NCBI RefSeq assembly: GCF_937138205.1
Contig: NZ_CAKZOT010000035.1
Span: 1 to 40,051, forward strand
DNA: 40,051 nucleotides
DNA from: an uncultured Rhodospira sp.
GTDB taxonomy: Bacteria; Pseudomonadota; Alphaproteobacteria; Rhodospirillales; Rhodospirillaceae
Direction of reading: 5' to 3'
Below, piece after piece: positions 8,151-14,187 of the stretch (its first letter is position 1; each line of letters opens with the position of its first letter). Under the pieces are notes generated by a model. The model was not told the origin of the DNA. It saw only the letters and a list, made by a program, of their open reading frames with translations, and ran no database searches. A program made the translations under genes and the position numbers.

Positions 8151-8367
8151 CAGGAGCGGCGCTCCACGGCCGGTCCTGAACCTCGAGGCAGCGAGGATAC
8201 CCCGACAATCAGCCATTGACCTCCGAACCCCGATGGACCCTTCAGCAAGGTCCCATCCGTATCCAGAGCAAGGACCCTGCGGACCCCGCGCTTCAGCCAC
8301 GTGACGGTTCGCACACGAGACGACCCCCCGCACCCGCCGCGCACCATCGCGGCGGGTGTGGCTATTC
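8151..8367 (+). ncRNA. Tandem structured RNA, copy E (unknown family)
   Basis: This is the last copy, identical to D through P5. The terminator loop has changed (CACCAT in place of CCCCAA), while the stem is kept. Beyond 8377 the sequence leaves the repeat. A further TCAGCCAAGGTCC word at about 8388 resembles the P3 loop and 3' arm and may be a remnant of another unit. The exported hydrolase gene begins 90 bases after this copy. Confidence 0.65.
8328..8367 (+). terminator. Terminator-like hairpin of RNA copy E
   Basis: The same GC-rich stem as in copies C and D, with a different loop. It would separate the RNA array from the hydrolase gene downstream. Confidence 0.65.
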
Positions 8368-8457
8368 TGGGGGGTGCTTCCCTGGCGTCAGCCAAGGTCC
8401 TATCGTGAGCCGGTCCCGACCGAGGGCGGATCACGGTCAAGGCGAGGATCACACTTC

Positions 8458-9489
8458 ATGACTCGGACGATGAAAAACGGCGGGTGCGGTCTCGCGGTGG
8501 CGCTGGTGGCGCTGTGCGGCGCCGCCGGGGCGGGCCGTGCGGCGGACGACTCGGAGCAGGCGCGCCCCGACGCCGTGCTGGCCTTTCCCACACGCGATGT
8601 GGCGGGCGTGCGCGAGTTGTATGCCGACCCCAAGACCCCCGACGCCACGGCGTGGGGCACACTCACGCTGCCAGACGATCTGGCCGACGGCGAGACCGTT
8701 CCCGCCATGATCATCCTGCACGGCAGCGGCGGCGAGTGGAGCGGACGCGGCGCCCGGCACGCGGCGTTTCTCGCCCGCCACGGCATCGCCGCGCTGGTGG
8801 TCGAGACCTTCGAGTCCCGGGGCCTGGGCCGGGGCATGGCCTACATCGAGCGTCTGCGCCACGCCAACCTGCCCGATCAGGTGACCGACGCCTACGCCGC
8901 GTTGGAGGCCCTGGCGGCCCGTCCGGCCATCGACGCCGAGCGGATCGGGGTGATGGGGTATTCGATGGGCGGCATGTCGACGTTCCTGGCCGCGTACGAC
9001 GAAATCGCCCGCGAGGCCAGCGACACCCCGCACCGATTCGGGCTGCACGTGGCGTTCTATGCCCCGTGCGCGTTCGCCCTGAACAACCGCCGGACGACAG
9101 GCGCGCCGATCGTGGCGCTGTGGGGGACCGAGGACGAAAGCACCGACAAGGCCGCGTGCACCGGGTTCCTCCGCGAGCTCGAAGCCGGCGGCAGCCCCGT
9201 CACCGCGCACTGGCTCGAAGGCGCCGCGCACGGGTGGAACAATCTGAGCGACCGGCGGTTCTACGCCTCCCTGCCCACCGCGCGGCCGTGCTGGTTCCGC
9301 GTGCGCGGCGACGGGACCATGGTCGAAGAGGTCACGGGCCGCGCGGCGCCGACCGACACGGCCATGGTCGACGCGTTGTCGGTCTGTTCGGATCGCGGCT
9401 ACACGATCGGGCATGACGCCGAGGCCAACGAAACCGCCAACCGGCTGCTGCTGGAGGCCATCGGGCGCGCCCTGGGTCCGGCCGACTGA
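8458..9489 (+). CDS. Exported dienelactone-hydrolase-like alpha/beta hydrolase
   Basis: The 343-residue product has a Sec signal peptide (residues 1-29, ending GRA-AD). An alpha/beta-hydrolase fold follows: ILHGSGGEW near residue 84 gives the oxyanion region, GYSMGGMS near 167 carries the nucleophile Ser (true dienelactone hydrolases use Cys), LWGTEDE near 224 carries the acid, and EGAAHGWN near 257 carries the His. About 80 residues follow the triad, partly non-homologous, with two Cys. The ATG has an AAGGCGAGGA site about 9 bases upstream. The substrate is unknown; the protein probably acts in the periplasm. It converges with the next gene. Confidence 0.8.
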   Translation: MTRTMKNGGCGLAVALVALCGAAGAGRAADDSEQARPDAVLAFPTRDVAGVRELYADPKTPDATAWGTLTLPDDLADGETVPAMIILHGSGGEWSGRGARHAAFLARHGIAALVVETFESRGLGRGMAYIERLRHANLPDQVTDAYAALEALAARPAIDAERIGVMGYSMGGMSTFLAAYDEIAREASDTPHRFGLHVAFYAPCAFALNNRRTTGAPIVALWGTEDESTDKAACTGFLRELEAGGSPVTAHWLEGAAHGWNNLSDRRFYASLPTARPCWFRVRGDGTMVEEVTGRAAPTDTAMVDALSVCSDRGYTIGHDAEANETANRLLLEAIGRALGPAD

Positions 9490-9494
9490 GGAGA

Positions 9495-10040
9495 TCACTC
9501 CTCCAGCATGGCGTCGATCTTGGCCTGATCGAGGGTTCCGTGCGCGCCGTGGATGATGGCGCTGGCCACGTCCATCAGCCGCTGAAGCGACCGGCTCGCG
9601 GACCGGGCCTGCTCGGCCACGGCGTCCGTCCGGCCGCGCGCCAGCGCGGTTTCCATGCAGCCCACCGTGAAAAGGGCCAGCCCGTTCATGCGGGTGATGG
9701 TCTCGTCGAACGGCTGTCGGTAGCGCGGCGGACAATGGTCATAAGCTTCGATCGCCAGGTCCTTGTCGCGAAAGCCGCTGTCCGCGAAGTGGGCGGCGTA
9801 GGACTTCGGCTGCCACGCCGCGCAATCCTCGACCAGGTCCGGCATGTCCGGCACCATTTCGAGCATCATGACGATTTCGTTGAAATGGTTCAGGTAGTCC
9901 GTGGCCAGGAGGGTTTCCGGGTTGATGTTCGTTCCCTCGACCCGCGCCCGAAAGGCCTCGCATTCCGGACTGTCCTGATCCTCCGGCGCCATGTCGGTCG
10001 GCGTGCCCACCACCGGCTCGCCGTCGCCCGGGTCGGTCAT
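9495..10040 (-). CDS. Hypothetical cytosolic protein
   Basis: The product has 181 residues and no signal peptide. It is acidic and mostly helical from residue 40 on, with cysteines near residues 27, 73, 102 and 128. A GGGAG site lies about 6 bases before the ATG. It is divergent from the phasin gene, and the shared 338-base upstream region contains the phasin operators, so it could be co-regulated with PHB metabolism; that is only an inference from position. I do not recognise a domain. It ends 5 bases from the hydrolase stop codon. Confidence 0.65.
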   Translation of the reverse strand: MTDPGDGEPVVGTPTDMAPEDQDSPECEAFRARVEGTNINPETLLATDYLNHFNEIVMMLEMVPDMPDLVEDCAAWQPKSYAAHFADSGFRDKDLAIEAYDHCPPRYRQPFDETITRMNGLALFTVGCMETALARGRTDAVAEQARSASRSLQRLMDVASAIIHGAHGTLDQAKIDAMLEE

Positions 10041-10166
10041 GCCGTTTCTCCCGCTGCGTTTCCCGGTCTCTAGCGTCGGACTGTATCACCATGCCTCGGG
10101 TCTTGGAATCGGCCACATGGCAGGGGCCGGGCCGGCCCAAAGGCACGCTTTGGGCGCGGACGGGTA

Positions 10167-10181
10167 TTGTGCAGTGCACAA
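10167..10181. promoter_or_regulatory. Candidate PhaR operator O1
   Basis: TTGTGCAGTGCACAA is a perfect odd palindrome centred on G10174. It ends 7 bases before the -35 box of the phasin promoter. PhaR of Paracoccus binds TGC-rich palindromes at phasin promoters, so this assignment rests on family knowledge. Confidence 0.6.
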
Positions 10182-10188
10182 AAATCTG

Positions 10189-10216
10189 TTGACACGTCCG
10201 CGAAACGGACTAGAGT
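10189..10216 (+). promoter_or_regulatory. Phasin promoter
   Basis: TTGACA (10189-10194) and TAGAGT (10211-10216) are separated by 16 bases, a good housekeeping-type promoter. Transcription would begin around 10222-10224, giving a leader of about 155 bases before the phasin ATG. Confidence 0.75.
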
Positions 10217-10223
10217 CAAGGGA

Positions 10224-10240
10224 ATGCTGCAGTGCAGCAT
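10224..10240. promoter_or_regulatory. Candidate PhaR operator O2 at the transcription start
   Basis: ATGCTGCAGTGCAGCAT is a perfect 17-base palindrome centred on G10232. It shares the core TGCAGTGCA with O1, 58 bases upstream. It covers the expected start point, so a bound repressor would block transcription. Confidence 0.65.
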
Positions 10241-10378
10241 CGGAGCCGAACGAGAGAGAATGCCATCGGGGCTCCGGACCGCCCGCCGCCAGCGGGACGC
10301 CCTGCGACCAGACGCGGACGTCGCGGCGCCGTGCCGGACCGAAGCCCCGCGCAACACACACGGTGAAAGGCAAAAGCC

Positions 10379-10726
10379 ATGATTCGCAACTATGACGATC
10401 TGATCGCGTTCAACAAGGACAACCTGAACGCCGCCACGGCCGCCAGCCAGGCTCTTGCCAAGGGCCTTGAGGACATCAGCAAGGAGGCCGTCACCTTCTC
10501 GTCCAAGTCCATGGACGGCGCCGTTGCCGCCAGCAAGCAGCTGGGCAGCTGCAAGACGCCGGCCGACTTCACCAACCTGCAGACCAAGCTGGTCAAGGAC
10601 AACTGGGAGATCATGATCGCCCAGACCAAGAAGATGGCCGAGATGTCCAACGGCGTCGTCAAGAACGCCATGGAGCCGCTGCAGGCGCGCACCAAGGCCG
10701 TCATGGAAACCTTCGCCCGCGCCTGA
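10379..10726 (+). CDS. Phasin family protein
   Basis: Phasins coat polyhydroxybutyrate granules. The product has 115 residues, a normal size, is almost all amphipathic helix, and shows the phasin pattern: an N-terminal aromatic segment (YDDLIAFNKDNLNA), a central EDISKEAVTFSSKSM, and a C-terminal MEPLQARTKAVMETF. A single Cys is near residue 59. A GAAAGG site lies about 9 bases before the ATG. The strong promoter with flanking palindromes fits control by PhaR, which in known systems leaves the DNA when granules form. A bdhA gene at 37 kb fits PHB use in the same organism. A strong terminator follows. Confidence 0.9.
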   Translation: MIRNYDDLIAFNKDNLNAATAASQALAKGLEDISKEAVTFSSKSMDGAVAASKQLGSCKTPADFTNLQTKLVKDNWEIMIAQTKKMAEMSNGVVKNAMEPLQARTKAVMETFARA

Positions 10727-10761
10727 TCCGGCCGAGCCAGTCCACCGCGCGGACCGATCCG

Positions 10762-10803
10762 CGAGCCTCGCGCCGCCCGGCGCGGGGCTCGTTCCGTTTT
10801 GGC
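10762..10803 (+). terminator. Intrinsic terminator after phasin
   Basis: CGAGCCTCGCGCC pairs with GGCGCGGGGCTCG (13 pairs, one G-U) around a short loop, followed by TTCCGTTTT. It starts 36 bases after the phasin stop codon. Confidence 0.85.
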
Positions 10804-10890
10804 TCAATACGCGTGCGGTCAGCGTCGCGGAAAACACCGGGCAACGAAAGCCCAGCACGGCCGGTCGGTGCGACCGCGCCCAAACACGTA

Positions 10891-10970
10891 GGGCGGGCTC
10901 GGCTCGCGGCCAGCCCGCCCCAAAGTCACCGATCCTGCCCGGTTCGTGGCGAGACACACGAAACCGGGGC
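10891..10970. repeat. Two adjacent inverted repeats
   Basis: GGGCGGGCT and AGCCCGCCC (10891-10920) form one hairpin. GCCCGGTTCGTG and CACGAAACCGGGGC (10937-10970) form a second, with small bulges. Neither has a T-run, so they may be repeats or weak terminators for the convergent gene at 11008. Confidence 0.5.
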
Positions 10971-11007
10971 ACGATCCGGTCAGATCAAGAACCCTTGATG
11001 GTCGCCC

Positions 11008-11304
11008 TTATTCGGCCGGCACCTTCTCGGGGCACTGCACTTGGACGCTGCACACATAGCCGTTGGCGGTTTCGGTGCAGTCGCAGGAGCCGATGCGCGC
11101 GCGGATCGGCTTCTCGCCGATGATGCAGGCCTGCTTCATGGCGTTCTTTTCCGCGTTTTCGCAGGCGTGCGCCGCGCGAAGGCCGCCGGCCATCGCCTGA
11201 CGATACTGCGGCGATTCCCGGCTGTACTCGGCCGCGCCCGCGGACGCATACGTCATTACGGCGGCACCCAAGGCCGCGGCAACCAAAATGCCCTTCTTCA
11301 TCAT
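11008..11304 (-). CDS. Small secreted six-cysteine protein (paralogue 1)
   Basis: The product is 98 residues. MMKKGILVAAALGAAVMTYA is a Sec signal peptide, with cleavage expected after SAGA near residue 24. The mature part has six Cys in the order AC, AC, CxC, VC, QC. The protein encoded at 11642-11953 has the same order, so the two are diverged tandem copies. The exported location and even number of Cys suggest three disulfides in the periplasm or outside the cell. GGGAAG lies about 8 bases before the ATG; an ATG one codon later is also possible. No known family is recognised. Confidence 0.65.
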   Translation of the reverse strand: MMKKGILVAAALGAAVMTYASAGAAEYSRESPQYRQAMAGGLRAAHACENAEKNAMKQACIIGEKPIRARIGSCDCTETANGYVCSVQVQCPEKVPAE

Positions 11305-11641
11305 GATGAAAGCTTCCCTTTCGCCGGTTCCCCTCGGTCGCGCCCACCGCGCCCGAACGACAAAAAAGGATACACCGTGAGCATCGAAAGTCCAGGAAGG
11401 GCTTGTGGATCGCACCGCCGCTTCCGTGGCCCACGGCACCCGTGGCGTCGTGTCGAGCCTGCCCGGTCCGTGCCGGCCGTTCCGACACGTGCCGCGTCGT
11501 CGGCACACCCGGACGCGAAGGGGAACAGAAATGAAAAAACGTCACCGTAGGGCGGGGAGTCCGAGGCGGCTCCCCCCCTGCGGTGGCGCGCTTGGCGTCG
11601 GCTCCCGGTGTCCGGAAGCGTCACACCAACCCGATGACGCC
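11305..11641. other. Spacer between the two six-cysteine genes
   Basis: No gene is supported. It contains the terminator of the upstream minus-strand gene (11534-11585) and the presumed promoter of the 11008 gene. On the minus strand TATCCT near 11370 could be a -10 box, but the -35 is not clear. Confidence 0.5.
11534..11585 (-). terminator. Intrinsic terminator after six-cysteine paralogue 2
   Basis: Read on the minus strand, a GC-rich stem with 16 pairs and one bulge (CACCGCAGG on one side, CCCTACGGTG on the other) is followed by GACG and TTTTTT. It lies about 57 bases beyond the stop codon of the 11642 gene and should isolate it from paralogue 1. Confidence 0.8.
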
Positions 11642-11953
11642 TTACTGAGCGCCGCCGTGGCACTCGGCGACCACATAGCAGACGGTCCGGCCCAGTTCCT
11701 TCACGTCGCAGGTGCACTCGCTGATGCTGCGCGGCGGACCAAACACGCACGCACGGTCAGCGCGCTCGGTGACGGAGTTGCAGGCAAAGCGCGCATTCAT
11801 GCCGTTGCCGCGCACGCTCACCGGCACCCAATCCGAGACGGTCGCTTGTTCCTCGGCAGCCGCCGCCTCGTCTTGCGCGGCAACCGGCGCCGAGTAGGAC
11901 ATCACAAAGGCAACGCACACGGCAGCCGTGGCCAGATAGCTCTTTTTCAGCAT
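11642..11953 (-). CDS. Small secreted six-cysteine protein (paralogue 2)
   Basis: The product is 103 residues with a Sec signal peptide (MLKKSYLATAAVCVAFVMSY, cleavage near APVAA). An acidic linker (DEAAAAEEQ) is followed by a Cys-rich part with the pattern FAC, RACVFG, CTC, VCYVVAEC. This matches paralogue 1 (AC, QACIIG, CDC, VCSVQVQC) in order and local context, though the rest has diverged. The signal peptide has one extra Cys. It has its own terminator, so the two genes are separate units. GGGGGACG upstream may be the ribosome binding site. Function is unknown. Confidence 0.65.
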   Translation of the reverse strand: MLKKSYLATAAVCVAFVMSYSAPVAAQDEAAAAEEQATVSDWVPVSVRGNGMNARFACNSVTERADRACVFGPPRSISECTCDVKELGRTVCYVVAECHGGAQ

Positions 11954-12246
11954 GGAGAAACGTCCCCCGTTTCACAGGTTCCCGAAGGTCGCGCCAATCG
12001 CAACCGACCGCCGATCAGAATACACAATAAGCCCAGGATTCCTAGGGTGGAATCGGGATTCCGCCGGCCCCCGGCCGCGGGGCGCGGAATCGCGCGGGGT
12101 GGCGGCGGCGCTCGGGGGCCGGTCGGAGGGCTCCCACGGGTGTCAGAGGCGGTTGACAGCCCGCGAGTCGAGTCGTGCCGCCAGGGATTACACCGCGACT
12201 CTTGATCAGCCCGAATGCATGACCTGACCCGCGACCGCGCGCGTCG

Positions 12247-13098
12247 TCACCGCATCAAGTCGCGAACGTAGCGGGGCAAGGCGAAACAGGCGCTCTGGAT
12301 CTCCGGCGTCCAGTAGCGCGTGTCCAGCTCCAGGCCGTCGATGCGCCGCGCGATCTCGTCGGCCGACAGGCCCCGGTTGGCCGGATCCTTGCTGGCCCAC
12401 CCCAGCGCCATGAAGCCACCGACGTAGCTCGGCACGGGCACAACATAAAACGTGGCGTCGGCGAACCCCGCCCCCCGAAAGCGATGCCACGACGTGGTGA
12501 GTTCCTCGCCCTGGGTGAAGGGCACGCCGTTCTGGGTCACCAGGATGCCCCGTTCCGACAGACGCGCGTGGCAGTCGGCGTAGAAGTCCTGCGTGAACAG
12601 CACCTCGCCCGGGCCATGCGGGTCGGTGCTGTCGACGATGATGACGTCGAAGGTCTCGCCGCTGGTCTTCATGAAGTCGACGCCGTCGGCGATGACGATG
12701 CGCGCGCGCGGATCCTCCAACGCGGCCTTGCCGATGGCCGGCAGCCACTGCTTGGAGAATTCGACCACCCCGGCGTCGATCTCCACCAGGGTCGGCTCGA
12801 CCGCCGGGTGCTTGAGGGCCTCGCGCAGGCAGCCGCCGTCACCGCCGCCGACGATGCACACGCGCCGCGCGGCGCCGTGGCCGATGATGGGCACGTGCAC
12901 CATCATCTCCTGGTACATGAACTCGTCGCCCTCGGTGATCTGGATCACCCCGTCCAGGGCCAGCACGCGGCCGAACACCGGCGTCTCGAACATCGCCAGG
13001 TCCTGGTGTTCGGTCTGCTCGCGATGAATCCAACGGTCGACGGCGAAGATCTGACGCCAGCCGGGGTACAGCGTTTCCTCGAATCGGTCGGTGCTCAC
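12247..13098 (-). CDS. speE: Spermidine synthase (polyamine aminopropyltransferase)
   Basis: The enzyme transfers the aminopropyl group of decarboxylated S-adenosylmethionine to putrescine, in the cytosol. The product is 283 residues, about the E. coli length. Key motifs are YQEMMVHVP near residue 61, the nucleotide-binding GGGDGG near 84, an acidic VEID near 107, and the gatekeeping DSTDPHGPG near 153, ending with LFTQDFY. The start is GTG at 13098, with ACGAGG about 9 bases upstream; no ATG fits the family N-terminus (TDRFEETLYPG). It follows the DUF1036 gene by 44 bases. No speD or decarboxylase gene is adjacent. Confidence 0.92.
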   Translation of the reverse strand: MSTDRFEETLYPGWRQIFAVDRWIHREQTEHQDLAMFETPVFGRVLALDGVIQITEGDEFMYQEMMVHVPIIGHGAARRVCIVGGGDGGCLREALKHPAVEPTLVEIDAGVVEFSKQWLPAIGKAALEDPRARIVIADGVDFMKTSGETFDVIIVDSTDPHGPGEVLFTQDFYADCHARLSERGILVTQNGVPFTQGEELTTSWHRFRGAGFADATFYVVPVPSYVGGFMALGWASKDPANRGLSADEIARRIDGLELDTRYWTPEIQSACFALPRYVRDLMR

Positions 13099-13142
13099 GG
13101 GATCGGGCCTCGTCTCTGTTTCGGTTTCAGTCGGATAAGGGC

Positions 13143-14045
13143 TCACTCCGCCGCCTTGTAGCGCAGCAGGTTGCCGCGCGGCAGGGCGAGCATCTCCAGG
13201 TGCGCGTCGTCGACATACTGGACGCTGAAGCACAGCGGCGTGTCGTTGTCGGCGAGGCGCACAACGACGACCGGCTCGCCGTCGCCCATGCCACCAAAGA
13301 CCGGGCAGGCCTGGGCCACCTCGAACGGGCCTTCCTCCATCACGTCGGCCTCGTAAAAGGCGGTGTAGGAGTCTTCGTCGAACGCGATCGACGACGCCGG
13401 ATCGTCCCGCGACAGCCATGTGCCACGCAGGGATTGATGCGTGTCGGCCAATTGCCCGTTGTCGGCGGCCGGCCGGGGCGCGTCCGGCGCGCCGAATGGC
13501 GACTCGGGCGTGGCGGCCTGTTCCTCGTCAGGCGCTCCGGGTTGGGTCCCCTCCGACGGCGATCCGGCGTCCAGCGCGTCGGCGCCGGGCACGGTGCGCG
13601 GACTGAGGACCAGGGTATAGGCCACGGCGCTCTCGCCGGTGTCCACCTCGCGGAAGTCCAGCTCCTGATAGCCGCGCGCGACGCAATCGGTATCGCCGGC
13701 GATCAGGAAGGCGTCGGGGATGGCGCAGAAGAAGTACCCGTCACCCTCGAACTGTTCGCTGGGGTCCTCGGCCCGGTAGTAGTAATAGCGTTGCGTCAGG
13801 TCGCCCTCGACCGGCATGACGCAATCGCCCGGTTCCAGGTGCCACCACCCTTCCGAGGTCCACAGGCCGTCCTGGCTGTAACCGATGGCCAGCCAGCGCG
13901 CGACGCTGGTTTGATTGCACACCTCAAGGCCGGCCAGCGCCGGGGCGGACACAACGGTCACGGCGACGAGCGTGACAAGGGCGACGATCCCGCGACGGAA
14001 ACGGCCGGGGACGGCGCGCGGGCCGGACTGGAACTGCGGGGGCAT
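13143..14045 (-). CDS. Secreted DUF1036 protein with C-terminal extension
   Basis: The product is 300 residues. A basic N-terminus and hydrophobic stretch (IVALVTLVAVTVVSAPALA) form a signal peptide ending near residue 38. Residues 40-155 match DUF1036: LEVCNQTS, WLAIGYSQDGLWTSEGWW, PGDC, YYYYRAEDP. A Pro/Glu-rich linker (about 165-210) joins a second domain (about 210-300) with WLSRDDPASSIAF and two Cys, which I do not recognise. The ATG at 14045 has GGAGAG just upstream; one at 14057 is also possible. The domain is widespread in alphaproteobacteria and its role is unknown. It is probably co-transcribed with speE. Confidence 0.75.
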   Translation of the reverse strand: MPPQFQSGPRAVPGRFRRGIVALVTLVAVTVVSAPALAGLEVCNQTSVARWLAIGYSQDGLWTSEGWWHLEPGDCVMPVEGDLTQRYYYYRAEDPSEQFEGDGYFFCAIPDAFLIAGDTDCVARGYQELDFREVDTGESAVAYTLVLSPRTVPGADALDAGSPSEGTQPGAPDEEQAATPESPFGAPDAPRPAADNGQLADTHQSLRGTWLSRDDPASSIAFDEDSYTAFYEADVMEEGPFEVAQACPVFGGMGDGEPVVVVRLADNDTPLCFSVQYVDDAHLEMLALPRGNLLRYKAAE

Positions 14046-14187
14046 GGCTCTCTCCATAAGGCCGGGGGCGAGACATGGCCGGCGCGCCGGGCGCACGCGG
14101 GCGTTCCCCCGTAGGGTAACAGGCGCGGCCTTTGGTCACGAGTGGATTGAATGCGACAATCGAACCCCACGCCCCCCTGAAGCAACC

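Larger units (their letters stand above)
7354..8377 (+). repeat. 370-bp direct tandem repeat carrying RNA copies C, D and E
   Basis: Two full units (7354-7723 and 7724-8093) and one partial unit (8094-8377) repeat at exactly 370 bases, read from the common word gtcacgctcg at 7381, 7751 and 8121. Differences are few: a small patch around 7400-7407, several bases near 7476-7491, and the terminator loop of the last copy. The near identity points to recent duplication or gene conversion. Confidence 0.9.

Noticed and set aside
6661-8370. CRISPR array as an explanation of the tandem repeats
   Set aside because: The unit is 370 bases, with long internal structure and no 25-40 base repeat/spacer alternation, and no cas genes are present.
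6661-8370. 6S RNA, RNase P RNA, tmRNA or SRP RNA
   Set aside because: I do not see the large closing stem and central bubble of 6S, the conserved core of RNase P, the tRNA-like end of tmRNA, or the SRP GGAA tetraloop region. A covariance search would settle this.
7360-8461. Open frames on both strands across the tandem RNA array, repeated in each copy
   Set aside because: They repeat only because the DNA repeats. They have no Shine-Dalgarno site, no family, and are not kept in the diverged copies A and B, whose differences fit RNA stems rather than codons.
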